Positions 51,875 through 61,155 of a stretch of DNA of 64,000 bases are shown one piece after another. The first letter of the stretch is position 1. Each line of letters begins with the position of its first letter. The notes under the pieces are model-generated. The model made no database searches. It saw nothing but the letters and a program-made list of their open reading frames with translations, and had not been told where the DNA came from. Source of the DNA: Truepera sp965215315 (GTDB taxonomy: Bacteria; Deinococcota; Deinococci; Deinococcales; Trueperaceae). Position numbers and translations under genes: made by a program. The DNA is taken from contig CBDCDB010000008.1 in assembly GCA_965215315.1 (NCBI GenBank), forward strand, positions 1,054,001 through 1,118,000, in the 5' to 3' direction.

Positions 51875-52552
51875 CTATTTCAGCGTCCGCACTACTTCGA
51901 CGCCGTTGCGCGCCAGCTGATACAAGAACAGCAGGTGATAGAGGTCGCCGGGGTGGTCGGGGGCGTCCCAGGTTTGAGCGCACGTCTCCGGCACGATGAT
52001 GCGTTGACCCAACCCTCGCGCCAGCGTCCGGACTTGCAGGTGCAACGCCAGCGTGTAGAGGCAAAGATCGGTTACGTCACCGACAGCAATAATCGTATCT
52101 ACTTGCTGAGCTTCCAGCCATCCGTTAAACCCCTCACTCGTATGACTGGCGATGCTGTTCTTTTGAAAGTGCCCATACTGCGCCCAGTTCGGCAGCGCCT
52201 GCAGCTCGCTGACCGCTTCAGCTTCGGCAGTCCCTTCGATACAGTGCGGCGGGTACGCCGTAAACTCCTCGGCATCTTGTGGATGCGTGTCCTGCACGAA
52301 AGCAATCTGTGACGTGGGAACGCCCAGCTTGTTCAGATTTCCCAGCAAAGTCACGATGTTCGGCACAATCGCCGTAACGCGTGGGCTGGCGAGTGCGCCC
52401 TGACGGGTAAAGCCTTCGATCACGTCAACGCTGGCTAAGGCGGTTCGGGTGGGCTCGAGGCTCCCCAGTTCAACCTCCGGCAGTGACTCGGCCCATTCGC
52501 TTAGTAATTCGGCATGTTCAGTCGCTTGTTTAATAAATGAAGCAGTATCCAT
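51875..52552 (-). CDS. Isochorismatase/nicotinamidase-like cysteine hydrolase
   Basis: 225 residues. Triad: Asp43 in ALASVDVIEGFTRQG, Lys in HFQKNSIASH and Cys in VGDVTDLCLYTLALHL. DTHPQDAEEF and YPPHCIEGT match the nicotinamidase metal site and cis-peptide region. Likely converts nicotinamide to nicotinate for NAD salvage, but related amidases share these motifs. TAAACT lies 6 nt before the ATG. Followed upstream by a co-oriented hydrolase gene. Confidence 0.85.
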   Translation of the reverse strand: MDTASFIKQATEHAELLSEWAESLPEVELGSLEPTRTALASVDVIEGFTRQGALASPRVTAIVPNIVTLLGNLNKLGVPTSQIAFVQDTHPQDAEEFTAYPPHCIEGTAEAEAVSELQALPNWAQYGHFQKNSIASHTSEGFNGWLEAQQVDTIIAVGDVTDLCLYTLALHLQVRTLARGLGQRIIVPETCAQTWDAPDHPGDLYHLLFLYQLARNGVEVVRTLK

Positions 52553-52561
52553 AAACCAAGT

Positions 52562-53302
52562 TTACTCTCTAAAAAATGTGCGTAACGCCCTGACAATCTG
52601 TTGCTCAGCAGCGGCTCGAGTTACGTTCGGGATTCCGTCCCCCGCTTGCGGCCCGTACCGCCCAAAAAAGCTGTGAACCGAACCTTCGACGATATTTAAC
52701 TCGGCCTTTTCAGGTAGCCGCGCCAAACCAGCACGCACCTCCTCTACCGACGCCAGCCCGTCGTTTTCAGCAGCGAGTACGAGTACGTCCAGCGGCAACG
52801 CGTTCAGGTCGTCCCCGTCCGGGCTGTAGGCTCCCATCAGCACGAGCCCGGTGGCAGCGTCCGGATGACGCGCCAGATAACGCGCCGCCATCGCCCCGCC
52901 GAGCGAGTGACCGCCTAAAATGACGGGTTTGCCCTCAGCTAGCGGCAAAAGCTTGTCTGCCCGGTCTGCCGCAGTTGCGGCGAGGTCAACTGGAAAGACC
53001 GGAATCAGCGTCCGCACGCCGAAGGGAGCCAGCGCTACACCGAGCCACGTATACGCTTGCGGACGTACCAGACCGCCCGGATAGAAGATAAAAAGTTTGC
53101 TAAAATCTTTCGGCCCGACGTCGATAAAGCCGCCCAAATCCGGGTTGTACAAAACTGGAACTTGCCCCAGATTGATACCGGTGACGACTGCATCTTGATT
53201 AGGGATGAGGGGCGGACGCCGTAAAACGGGGTAGAGCCGTCCTGCGAAGAAGACAAGTACGAAGAGCAAGACGAACAGCGCACCGCGGAGAAAACGTTTC
53301 AT
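52562..53302 (-). CDS. Membrane-anchored alpha/beta hydrolase
   Basis: 246 residues: N-terminal signal anchor (LRGALFVLLFVLVFFAGRLYP), nucleophile elbow GGHSLGGAMAARYL, Asp in LVLAAENDGLASVEEV and catalytic His in VEGSVHSFFGRYGPQ. This resembles alpha/beta hydrolase family 5 (dienelactone-like). TAAGCT lies 6 nt before the ATG. It is 9 nt from the nicotinamidase-like gene, which has its own promoter-like box. Confidence 0.82.
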   Translation of the reverse strand: MKRFLRGALFVLLFVLVFFAGRLYPVLRRPPLIPNQDAVVTGINLGQVPVLYNPDLGGFIDVGPKDFSKLFIFYPGGLVRPQAYTWLGVALAPFGVRTLIPVFPVDLAATAADRADKLLPLAEGKPVILGGHSLGGAMAARYLARHPDAATGLVLMGAYSPDGDDLNALPLDVLVLAAENDGLASVEEVRAGLARLPEKAELNIVEGSVHSFFGRYGPQAGDGIPNVTRAAAEQQIVRALRTFFRE

Positions 53303-53335
53303 ACGCCAAGCTTACGCGCCTCAAAGCGCGCAGGT

Positions 53336-54121
53336 CTATCGTACTTTTTTGGCTACCAGCGAATAGCTGAGGGGCAAGCTATGCTCGTGAGTTTCAAACG
53401 CTCTGTAAGTGTTCGACAGGTCGTGTTCGTACTCCTTGAAATGCGTCACAGTAAGGTTCGACTCGAGACACAGACCGATGATGCTCGAGAGCGTGTGCTG
53501 GAACCAATATGATTCGGCGCGCCCGGTTTGAGACGGGTCCATATAGTCAGGCAGTCCTTCTTCGACGAAGGGTTCTTGCCGAAAGTACGAGCTGTCAATC
53601 TCTTCTTTGGCGGGGTCGAACACGCCCAAGATAGGGTGCTGGTCATATAAAAAGAGAAGACCGCCAGGACGAAGAAGCCGTTCGACAACCCCAAAAAATG
53701 CAGGCAGGTCGGGCAACCAGCCGAGCACACCAACCGTAATGTAAACAACGTCGAACGTGCCTGTATACGCTTCGCCTATGTCATAAACGCTGGTGCAGAC
53801 AAACTCGACATCCTGAGCACTCGCTGCGGAAAGCTGTTCGCCCTGCTCGAGTATATTCTCGGACACGTCAAATCCGACACAGCGTCTTGCACCCGCTTTT
53901 TTTACACTGATAAGTTCACGCCCATTATTACAGCCAAGCTGCGCAACATCTTTACCGGCTAACCCAATCGTTGAAAATATCTGATGCTCGACTTCATCGA
54001 AGGTCGTAAAGTCGGGTTGGCTGATTTTGGATAGAAAGCTACCGAAGCCCTCATTGCGATAGATGTCAGCCGTTCGGTTCCACATGTCGTGATTAGTTTG
54101 AACGTATTCGTCAGTTTCCAT
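53336..54121 (-). CDS. Class I SAM-dependent methyltransferase
   Basis: 261 residues. Motif I DVAQLGCNNGRELISV, acidic loop CVGFDVSENILEQ, motif II EAYTGTFDVVYITVGVLGW, motif III LLRPGGLLFLYDQHP. Substrate unknown, small-molecule type. TATACT (54134-54129) lies 7 nt before the ATG: a clean leaderless promoter. Confidence 0.85.
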   Translation of the reverse strand: METDEYVQTNHDMWNRTADIYRNEGFGSFLSKISQPDFTTFDEVEHQIFSTIGLAGKDVAQLGCNNGRELISVKKAGARRCVGFDVSENILEQGEQLSAASAQDVEFVCTSVYDIGEAYTGTFDVVYITVGVLGWLPDLPAFFGVVERLLRPGGLLFLYDQHPILGVFDPAKEEIDSSYFRQEPFVEEGLPDYMDPSQTGRAESYWFQHTLSSIIGLCLESNLTVTHFKEYEHDLSNTYRAFETHEHSLPLSYSLVAKKVR

Positions 54122-54158
54122 AGAGGACAGTATAAAGGCGTGAGCTTGACGAATCTCG

Positions 54159-55937
54159 CTAATCGAAGGGAAGCGCTACTGTATCGTCCCGCTGCAAATC
54201 GTAAAGCCTACGGTAAAGTCCACGCTGAAGGAGCAGCTCGCGGTGCGTGCCCTGCTCTACCAACCGGCCCCGGTCTAAAACGAAAATCCTGTCCGCACCC
54301 TGCACAGTTGAGAGCCGGTGCGCGATAATCAGCGTCGTGACGCCCAAACGCTGCTCGAACAAACCCTCGAGCGCGTCCTGAATCACCCGTTCGGATTCGG
54401 CGTCCAGGCTGCTCGTCGCCTCATCTAAAATCAGCACCGAAGTCTCTTTGAGGAGCGCTCTAGCAATCGCTATTCGCTGCTTCTGCCCACCAGAAAGTTT
54501 AACACCGCGTTCGCCGATTTCGGTTTCAAAGCCGAACGGCAACGCGTTGATAAAGCCGGTGGCGTTAGCGAGGCGGGCGGCCTCCTCGACTTCTATATCA
54601 TTGGCTTCCGGTTTGGCGTAGCGGATGTTGTCACGCACCGAACCCGAAAAGAGCGTCGGTTCTTGCGGGACGACCGCCACGCGGCTACGAAGCGCCGCGA
54701 GGTCGTAATCGCGCAGGTCGTAGCCGCCGAGTTCTACCGAGCCTGCGTCGGGGTCGTACAAGCGGCTGACAAGTTTGGCAACCGTACTTTTGCCCGCGCC
54801 GGACGGCCCCACCAGTGCAACGGTCTGCCCCGGTGCAACAGCAAAGCTCAGCTTGTCGAGCGCGTCGTCCCGGCCTTCAGGGTATGCGAAGGAGACGTTA
54901 CGGAACTCGAGTCCCACCTCGCCCGCTGTTCCCGGTTCAGTCCGGCTGCCGCCGCCTTCGGGTCGGTCTTGGATGAGCGCGTCAACGCGCTCCAAGGCCG
55001 CTAAACCTGCCTGAAGCGCATTGTTAAAAAACATCACCGAACGTACCGGCCCGATCAGGCTGCCCAGATAGAGCAAAAACGCCGTAAGTTGCCCGGCGGT
55101 AAGGTCTTGACGCGAGACGAGGTAGCCGCCGAAGATAAGGACAGCAGCAAGCCCCAAATCCGCTGAGAGCCCGACAAACGCCTCCATGTAACCGACCTGT
55201 TTACGGCGCTCCAAGTTCAGCTCGACGTAGGTGTCGTTGTCCGAGGCGAAACGGCGAAACTCCAAAGGCTCATTCGCAAAACTTTTAACGACGCTGATGT
55301 TGCTGATGGCTTCCGACGCCGTAGCCGTCAACTCTCCGACCCGCTGCCGGATACTCCGCGCCGACGCACGCAGCTGCCCCTGATAGTAGCCGGTTACAAC
55401 CGCCATCACTGCGGTAATTAGAAGCGCAATCAGCGCGAGCTGCCAGTTGGTGACAAATAAAATTGCCAGGATAATCACGACGCTGAAAAGTTGGCCTAAA
55501 AGCCGCGACGCACCCGACTGAATCATGTTCTCTAATGCGTTCACGTCCGAGACGACCCTCGAGACCAGCGACCCCGAACGCTCCTGCGTAAAACGCGCTA
55601 GCGGCAGGGTTAGGAGCCGACCGTAAGCCAAGAGCCGCGTTTCAGAAATGACGGTCTGGGTAAACGCGTAGGAATAGAACATCGCCACGTAACCGAGCCA
55701 CGCCGAAAAGAGGTAAAACACCAAGGCTCCGGCACCTGCGAGCCAGAAGAGCCGCACGTCGGCCCTGGGAATCAGCACGTCAATCGTAAACTGGACGAAC
55801 TTCGGCCAGAGGGCGCTGAGGGCAGCCGTCAGGGTTAGTAAGAGAGACAAACCCGCCGCCTGCTGCCAGCGGGGGCGCACCATCTGCCAGAGCCGGGTGA
55901 GGGCGTTGCGGGGGGTAATTTGTTGCTGAGACGTCAT
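54159..55937 (-). CDS. ABC exporter, fused permease and ATPase
   Basis: 592 residues: six helices in the first 330, then the ATPase with Walker A VGPSGAGKSTVAKL, Q-loop VVPQEPTLFSG, signature KLSGGQKQRIAIARALL, Walker B SVLILDEATSSLD and H-loop IIAHRLSTV. Homodimeric MsbA/BmrA-type architecture; lipid or drug export. TACGCT lies 7 nt before the ATG. Confidence 0.93.
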   Translation of the reverse strand: MTSQQQITPRNALTRLWQMVRPRWQQAAGLSLLLTLTAALSALWPKFVQFTIDVLIPRADVRLFWLAGAGALVFYLFSAWLGYVAMFYSYAFTQTVISETRLLAYGRLLTLPLARFTQERSGSLVSRVVSDVNALENMIQSGASRLLGQLFSVVIILAILFVTNWQLALIALLITAVMAVVTGYYQGQLRASARSIRQRVGELTATASEAISNISVVKSFANEPLEFRRFASDNDTYVELNLERRKQVGYMEAFVGLSADLGLAAVLIFGGYLVSRQDLTAGQLTAFLLYLGSLIGPVRSVMFFNNALQAGLAALERVDALIQDRPEGGGSRTEPGTAGEVGLEFRNVSFAYPEGRDDALDKLSFAVAPGQTVALVGPSGAGKSTVAKLVSRLYDPDAGSVELGGYDLRDYDLAALRSRVAVVPQEPTLFSGSVRDNIRYAKPEANDIEVEEAARLANATGFINALPFGFETEIGERGVKLSGGQKQRIAIARALLKETSVLILDEATSSLDAESERVIQDALEGLFEQRLGVTTLIIAHRLSTVQGADRIFVLDRGRLVEQGTHRELLLQRGLYRRLYDLQRDDTVALPFD

Positions 55938-56023
55938 CTATATAAGCGTACTGCTGCTTGGCACGCCATAACGCGAAGCACCCTACACGCCGGGGAGGGA
56001 TACAAAATCGGTAAGCTGTCGAG

Positions 56024-56962
56024 ATGGTGATACGCAGGGTTACGGCAGCCGACTATCCGGCAATTAGCCAGATTACTGTGCAGGTACAACCTGAAACACA
56101 GTTGACAGCGGCGCGTTTAGGTGAGGCCGACCAGACTAGAGCAGAACATCTGAAGACCGGCAGTTTTCTCGCGGAAATAGGAGGCCTCGCCGTAGGTTTT
56201 GTTCGTTATACCCAGTACGCCGACCTTTATCAGCCTGAAAAGGTTGTCTTGTTCGGCGCAGTATCGCCTGAACATCGAAAACAGGGGATTGGACGTGAGC
56301 TTTTAGGAGCACTCGAGCATCACCTTCCCACAATCGGCGTTTCTCAGATGCAGACGCAAGTGTCTGAAACGAATACAGTGACTTTAGATTTTTTACGGCG
56401 GCGCGGCTTTGGGGAGACGTGGCGGCGTTTGGAATACCGCTTAAACGTCCACGAAGTTGACAGCAGTTCTTTAGAAACGCTGGCGAAAGGGCTCGAGAGG
56501 CAAAATATCCGCATCAAAACCTATCCGGAACTCGTGACCGACCCCGACCGAGATGAGAAATTACAGGCGCTCAACTGGCGCTTGGAGCAAGATGTACCGC
56601 ACGGTAAAAAGCCTACAGAACTCAGCTTGGGCGCATTTTTACGCGAACGTCTCGAGCCAGAAGCTGTCCTCAAAGACGCGTTTTATATCGCTCTAGACGG
56701 TGACGTATCTATCGGCATGAGTAGTTTGTGGAACTTCGGGGCGTATCTCGAGACCGAATTTACCGGCGTTTTGCCCGAATATCGCGGGCGCGGCGTCGCC
56801 GCTCTGATGAAACTTTTCGGCATCCGCTACGCCCAGCAGCACGGCTTTGCAGAAATAAGGACGACCAACGACGCGGGCAACAAGGCGATGCGGAGGCTTA
56901 ACGAACAGCTCGGTTTTAGGGTGCAACCTGCGCTGTTACGGCTCGAGAAGCGGCTCGGCTAG
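56024..56962 (+). CDS. Tandem GNAT acetyltransferase
   Basis: 312 residues with two GNAT repeats. First: VVLFGAVSPEHRKQGIGRELL and VTLDFLRRRGFGETWRRLEY. Second: ETEFTGVLPEYRGRGVAALMK and NKAMRRLNEQLGFRV. Each has the Q/R-x-x-G-x-G/A CoA loop. Such tandem proteins acetylate small molecules or antibiotics; substrate unknown. TAAGCT lies 6 nt before ATG 56024. Confidence 0.85.
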   Translation: MVIRRVTAADYPAISQITVQVQPETQLTAARLGEADQTRAEHLKTGSFLAEIGGLAVGFVRYTQYADLYQPEKVVLFGAVSPEHRKQGIGRELLGALEHHLPTIGVSQMQTQVSETNTVTLDFLRRRGFGETWRRLEYRLNVHEVDSSSLETLAKGLERQNIRIKTYPELVTDPDRDEKLQALNWRLEQDVPHGKKPTELSLGAFLRERLEPEAVLKDAFYIALDGDVSIGMSSLWNFGAYLETEFTGVLPEYRGRGVAALMKLFGIRYAQQHGFAEIRTTNDAGNKAMRRLNEQLGFRVQPALLRLEKRLG

Positions 56963-56979
56963 TCGGCTATGCTGGCATC

Positions 56980-57600
56980 ATGAAACCGACAAAGATAACG
57001 AACGCGCCTCTCCCCTATCTGCTCTATAACCCGGGCACCGAAACCTCTGCTGTCCCCCTCATCCTCTTTTTACACGGCTCCGGCGAACGCGGCAACGACC
57101 TCGTTCACGTCGGGGATGAAGGCTTACCCGAGATTTTGGCGAAGCTGCCTGAAGCGGCGTTCGTAGTCGCGCCCCAGTGTTCGGAAAACACACGCTGGAC
57201 AGACCATTTAAGGGCGTTGGAAACCCTGCTAGACACAATTACTGCTGAGTACGCCGTTGACCCGAATCGCCTCTACCTCACCGGCCTCAGCTTGGGGGGT
57301 CAGGGTGTTTGGTATCTAGCGGCCCGCAATCCTGAACGCTTTGCCGCCCTCGTCCCGGTTTGCGGTCGCAGCAACCCGAAAGCCGCCGTAAACCTAAAAG
57401 ACCTGCCCGTTTGGGTGTTTCACGGCGCAGCTGACGACACGGTTCCTGTAAACGAATCCGAAAAGATGGTCGCTGCGCTTAAAGAAGCAGGAGGCAACGT
57501 CAAATTTACGGCCTATCCCGGCGTTGGTCACAACAGCTGGGCGAAAGCCTACAGCGAACCCGAACTGTATAGCTGGCTGTTTGCACAGTACCGAAAATGA
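56980..57600 (+). CDS. Esterase of the alpha/beta hydrolase fold
   Basis: 206 residues: oxyanion HGSGERGNDL, nucleophile in LTGLSLGGQGVWYLAA, Asp in VFHGAADDTVPVNESE, His in YPGVGHNSWAKAYS. The GLSxGGxGxW pattern and late HNSW match PHB-depolymerase/Est1-like carboxylesterases. TATGCT lies 6 nt before ATG 56980. Confidence 0.88.
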   Translation: MKPTKITNAPLPYLLYNPGTETSAVPLILFLHGSGERGNDLVHVGDEGLPEILAKLPEAAFVVAPQCSENTRWTDHLRALETLLDTITAEYAVDPNRLYLTGLSLGGQGVWYLAARNPERFAALVPVCGRSNPKAAVNLKDLPVWVFHGAADDTVPVNESEKMVAALKEAGGNVKFTAYPGVGHNSWAKAYSEPELYSWLFAQYRK

Positions 57601-57610
57601 CGCTCAGAAC

Positions 57611-58585
57611 CTAGCCCGGAACATAGCAGCGCAGCAGCGCACCCTTACCTGAAACGCTGTATTGACCTAGCGCCGCAGGCACCACGCACGAACCGCCTTG
57701 CGTCAGCATCACTTCGGCGTCGCCCGCACGAACCGTAAGCTCGCCGGAAAGAGCGCTGAGTAAGTCGGCGCTCGAAGAGTCAGTAGCCGCCTGCACCTCA
57801 CCGGAAACCTGCCAGCGCTCGGCAGCAAAGAACTCGGTTTTGAGCAGTTCGGTTTTGCCGTCGCCTAAGGACTGAGACGTAACGTGCGCGTGTTCACCGG
57901 GCGTTAGGTCGGCGACCTCGAGCGCCTTATCCAGATGCAAATTTCTCGGCTTGCCCGAACCGTCTTTGCGCCCGTAATCGTATAGCCGGTAGGTCAAATC
58001 CGACGCTTGCTGAATCTCGAATAAAAATATCCCCGCGCCGATGGCGTGAACCGTTCCGGCAGGGTTGTAGATGACGTCGCCAGCCTTTACGGGGACGCGG
58101 TTGAGGTGGGGCCCCAACCGCTCCTCACGCGCCGCTTGTTTTACTTCAGCCGGGGTCAGTGCGTCCTTAAAGCCCCAGATGATATGCGCGTCCGGGGCTG
58201 CGTCTAGAATGAGCCACGCTTCGCTCTTGCCGTGAAAGCCGGTGTCGGCCTCATGTTCGTGTGCGTAGGCGTCGTCCGGGTGAACCTGGATCGAGAGTTT
58301 GTCGGCGGCGTCGATAAACTTAGCTAACAGCGGGAAAGTGTCGCCGTAACGTTCGGCGGGCGCGGTGCCGATGAGGTCTGCGCCCAGCTCAGCGGTTGCC
58401 TCGGCGAGCGTTTTGCCCTGCAACGCGCCGTTTAAGATGCGGTTTTCGCCGTAAATACTCCACGCTTCGCCCAGCGGTTCGTCGCCGCCCGGTTCTGAAA
58501 GGTCTAAAAACGAGACGAGCCGGTCGCCTCCCCAGAGGCGTGGGCTTAAGAAACGGTCAAGCTCGAGGGGATAAAGGTCGGTCAT
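57611..58585 (-). CDS. manA: Class I mannose-6-phosphate isomerase
   Basis: 324 residues, the short bacterial type. Zinc ligands in LSIQVHPDDAYAHEHE (Gln, His), GKSEAWLILDA (Glu) and NPAGTVHAIGAG (His); IQQASDLTYRLYDYGR holds the catalytic Arg region. Interconverts fructose-6-P and mannose-6-P for glycan synthesis. TAAACT lies 6 nt before the ATG. Confidence 0.92.
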   Translation of the reverse strand: MTDLYPLELDRFLSPRLWGGDRLVSFLDLSEPGGDEPLGEAWSIYGENRILNGALQGKTLAEATAELGADLIGTAPAERYGDTFPLLAKFIDAADKLSIQVHPDDAYAHEHEADTGFHGKSEAWLILDAAPDAHIIWGFKDALTPAEVKQAAREERLGPHLNRVPVKAGDVIYNPAGTVHAIGAGIFLFEIQQASDLTYRLYDYGRKDGSGKPRNLHLDKALEVADLTPGEHAHVTSQSLGDGKTELLKTEFFAAERWQVSGEVQAATDSSSADLLSALSGELTVRAGDAEVMLTQGGSCVVPAALGQYSVSGKGALLRCYVPG

Positions 58586-58608
58586 AAACCCAGTTTAATA
58601 CAGCAGCC

Positions 58609-58659
58609 CAGTACGGCCTCAGTACGGCCTCAGTACGGCCTCAGTACGGCCTCAGTACG
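58609..58659 (+). repeat. Tandem repeat, 11-bp unit x 4.6
   Basis: CAGTACGGCCT repeated from 58609 with no mismatches until the last partial unit. It fills the gap between manA and the GHL10 gene and includes the TGA stop of the latter. Confidence 0.9.
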
Positions 58660-60163
58660 CCGAAGAGGTGTCGGTCGGTTCGTCCGCCGCGTCTTCCGCC
58701 AGATACCAGCTCGAGCTGCGGGTCAATGTCGGAGCGTGGGCGACGACGCCAGCTTGAAGGGGCGCAGGGACGGCGACGCCGCCGCTGAGCCGCAGCAAGT
58801 ACCCGCCCGCGCTCCCTTCAGGGACGACAAACCCGAAAACGCCAGCCGCGTCGGTGGGCGAGGTGGCGACGACCTGACCGGCGCGGAGCAGCTCGACGAT
58901 CTCAGCCTCACCATCTGTTTCAACTCGGCCCATGAGAGCCGTGACCGGCGGTGGACGACCGAAAGCGGTTACGGTTGGGGCGGGAGTGAGCAGAGACCCC
59001 AACGTAGCCCGCGCCGTTTCCGCTGTTTCCGCCCCGGCGTCGGTGTCGGCGCTCGGCGTGCGGTACGAATAGCCGACCCAACCCCCGAGTCCGGGCGTCT
59101 CCGAAACGCTCTGAACTTGCCCCCACGTCTCGGCGGGCGTATTTCGGTAGAGTCCTAACCCGACCGCTGTCACCCCGCCCGACCTCAGCGTCGGCGCGTA
59201 ACGGTTCCACGCGCTGAACCAGGCGGCCTCGTGAAGGCGATCTGAACGTTTGTAGTTCATCGGCAAGTTGAGGTCTAAAAAGCCGTGTTTCAGCCAACCC
59301 GCCCAGTCTTGCAACACGAGGCGGTAGGCAGCGCTGTCCGAAAAGCGGCCTGAAGGGGGCGGCGCGCCGTAGGCGATGGTTGCCGACCCGACCCAAAGCG
59401 CCGGGTTTGCCTGTTTGAGCTCCAGATAGAGGCGGCGCTCGAGCAGACTCAGCTGCTGCCGCCGCCACGCCGTCCAGAGCGGGTCTGCTGGATGCGGCAA
59501 CCCCGTTGCGCCCGTTTCCGCCGCGTAACGCGCCAAACTCTCCGCGTTGTAGCCCCAGCTCGGCGCGTCATCTAAATTAAAATCCGGATACCGCAACCGG
59601 TCAAACGTCACACCGTCTACGTCGTAATTTTGTACGAGGCTTAAGAGCGCCGCCGCCAGATAGTCCCCTACCGCCGGAACACCGGGGTCTAGGTAAACGT
59701 CCGCTTCGGGGCGCGTCACGCCGTCGTAACGCATATTGAGCCAGCTCTCCCCCTCAGGCGCGTTCGGGCCGTGCAGATTGTAGACGTGTTCAGGACTCTC
59801 CGGCGGCGCGTCAGCTCCCCAAACGGCCAGGGTGACGACCCACGCGTGAACCTGTAACCCGGCAGCGTGGGCGCGCTCTAGCAGCGTCCCCAACGGGTCG
59901 AAACCGGGCGTCAACTCAGGGTCACGACTGACCGGTAGGGCCGAACGCAAACAGTAGCAGTCGCCGCGCCGCACGACCTGCACGAAGAGCGCGTTGAGGC
60001 CGAGCGCCTCGGCGTCGGTGATGAGGGTGTCGATTTCTTCAGGTGACCTGAAACCGGGGCCATAAGCGTCTACCCAGAGCCCCCGGAGTTCACCCGCCTG
60101 GGTCTGTGCTTGAGCTGAAGATGCGGCGAGCGCAAGGAGCAGGAGGGTGAAGAGCGCACGCAT
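58652..60163 (-). CDS. Secreted glycosyl hydrolase-like protein (GHL10/DUF187)
   Basis: About 503 residues. ATG 60163 gives RALFTLLLLALAASSAQAQ, a clean signal peptide; TATTCT lies about 10 nt upstream inside a longer alternative frame (60187). GELRGLWVDAYGPGFRSPEEID, LNALFVQVVRRGDCYC, GLQVHAWVVT, YDVDGVTFDRLRYP and FLDLNLPMNYKRSD are typical of the GHL10 TIM barrel, thought to act on cell-wall-type glycans. A C-terminal beta domain (about 400-480) follows. The stop codon lies in the 11-bp tandem repeat. Confidence 0.85.
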   Translation of the reverse strand: MRALFTLLLLALAASSAQAQTQAGELRGLWVDAYGPGFRSPEEIDTLITDAEALGLNALFVQVVRRGDCYCLRSALPVSRDPELTPGFDPLGTLLERAHAAGLQVHAWVVTLAVWGADAPPESPEHVYNLHGPNAPEGESWLNMRYDGVTRPEADVYLDPGVPAVGDYLAAALLSLVQNYDVDGVTFDRLRYPDFNLDDAPSWGYNAESLARYAAETGATGLPHPADPLWTAWRRQQLSLLERRLYLELKQANPALWVGSATIAYGAPPPSGRFSDSAAYRLVLQDWAGWLKHGFLDLNLPMNYKRSDRLHEAAWFSAWNRYAPTLRSGGVTAVGLGLYRNTPAETWGQVQSVSETPGLGGWVGYSYRTPSADTDAGAETAETARATLGSLLTPAPTVTAFGRPPPVTALMGRVETDGEAEIVELLRAGQVVATSPTDAAGVFGFVVPEGSAGGYLLRLSGGVAVPAPLQAGVVAHAPTLTRSSSWYLAEDAADEPTDTSSAY

Positions 60164-60240
60164 AGGGACGTTCAGAATAGCATGCACCCCGGCGCACGCT
60201 TCCCGGTACAGTCACGGCAAAAAACTCTAAACTGGGAGTA

Positions 60241-61155
60241 ATGACGTTCACAGATGAGCGGTTAGACACAGTGATTGAAAGGTTAAAGGTGAGCCTCGAG
60301 CCCCTCCCTCCAGGCGCAACATTCGCCTTCCGCGCCCCCAACCCTGATTTGGGCGCAGGACTTTTTACCGGTGAGCTTTTCGAGCGTGATAAAGAACGTT
60401 ACCGCCACCGACCCCTGCGGGTGTGGCTCGAGCTAGCCGAACGCCTGGGGTGCAGGTTGCACACACCGGAACCTGAAGGGGTATTTGTTGAATTTACAGT
60501 GTCAAAAATCAGGGACACTTCATGGCACCGGGAAAAGTCAGGACGCGAAACCTACGGCGACACGTCGGCGTTTAGCAGAGTGCAAAAGCTCGAGGAACCC
60601 ACCTTTTTGCTCGACTATACGGACGCCGTAAACCGTGTTCCTGTGATTTCAAAGAGCCGAGTGCTGAGTTTGGGCGTAGGCCGGGGTGACGAGCTAGGGC
60701 CGTTTAGAAAACGTTTTACGGGGCTTGAACTGCATTTTACGGGTATCGACCAGTCAGCGAGTGCGCTAGCCGCCGCCCGCAAACGGTTTACGGGCGACGC
60801 CTACAGCTTCGTTCAGGCCGACTTAAACAAGCTAGCGGAGCAGGCGTTGGGCCGTTTCGACCTCATCGTCAGCATTGCGACGTTTCAGAGTCCCGGCGTG
60901 GACGGGCACACGCTTATTCGTGAGGTCGTGCAAAACCATCTGACAGAGCGCGGAAGTCTGATTTTGGCCCTGCCGAACTGCCGCTACCGAGACGGTGAAG
61001 TCACCTACGGCGCAAAGATGAAGAACTTTTCCGAGTCTGAGCTGTCCCTTGTCGTTAAAGATTTGGCGTTTTACCGCAAATACTTGCAGCAGCACCGTTT
61101 TCGAGTATTCGTTACCGGAAAGTATTATCTGTTTCTGACAGCGGTTCGGTTTTAG
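60241..61155 (+). CDS. SAM-dependent methyltransferase with N-terminal extension
   Basis: 304 residues. The first 130 have no recognised fold. Then motif I VLSLGVGRGDELGPF, acidic loop FTGIDQSASALAAARKRF, FVQADLNKLAEQALGRFDLIVSIATF, and a late strand SLILALPNCRYRDGE. TAAACT lies 7 nt before ATG 60241. Target unknown. Confidence 0.75.
   Translation: MTFTDERLDTVIERLKVSLEPLPPGATFAFRAPNPDLGAGLFTGELFERDKERYRHRPLRVWLELAERLGCRLHTPEPEGVFVEFTVSKIRDTSWHREKSGRETYGDTSAFSRVQKLEEPTFLLDYTDAVNRVPVISKSRVLSLGVGRGDELGPFRKRFTGLELHFTGIDQSASALAAARKRFTGDAYSFVQADLNKLAEQALGRFDLIVSIATFQSPGVDGHTLIREVVQNHLTERGSLILALPNCRYRDGEVTYGAKMKNFSESELSLVVKDLAFYRKYLQQHRFRVFVTGKYYLFLTAVRF

Noticed and set aside
58609..58659. CRISPR array
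   Set aside because: Units of 11 bp follow one another with no spacers.
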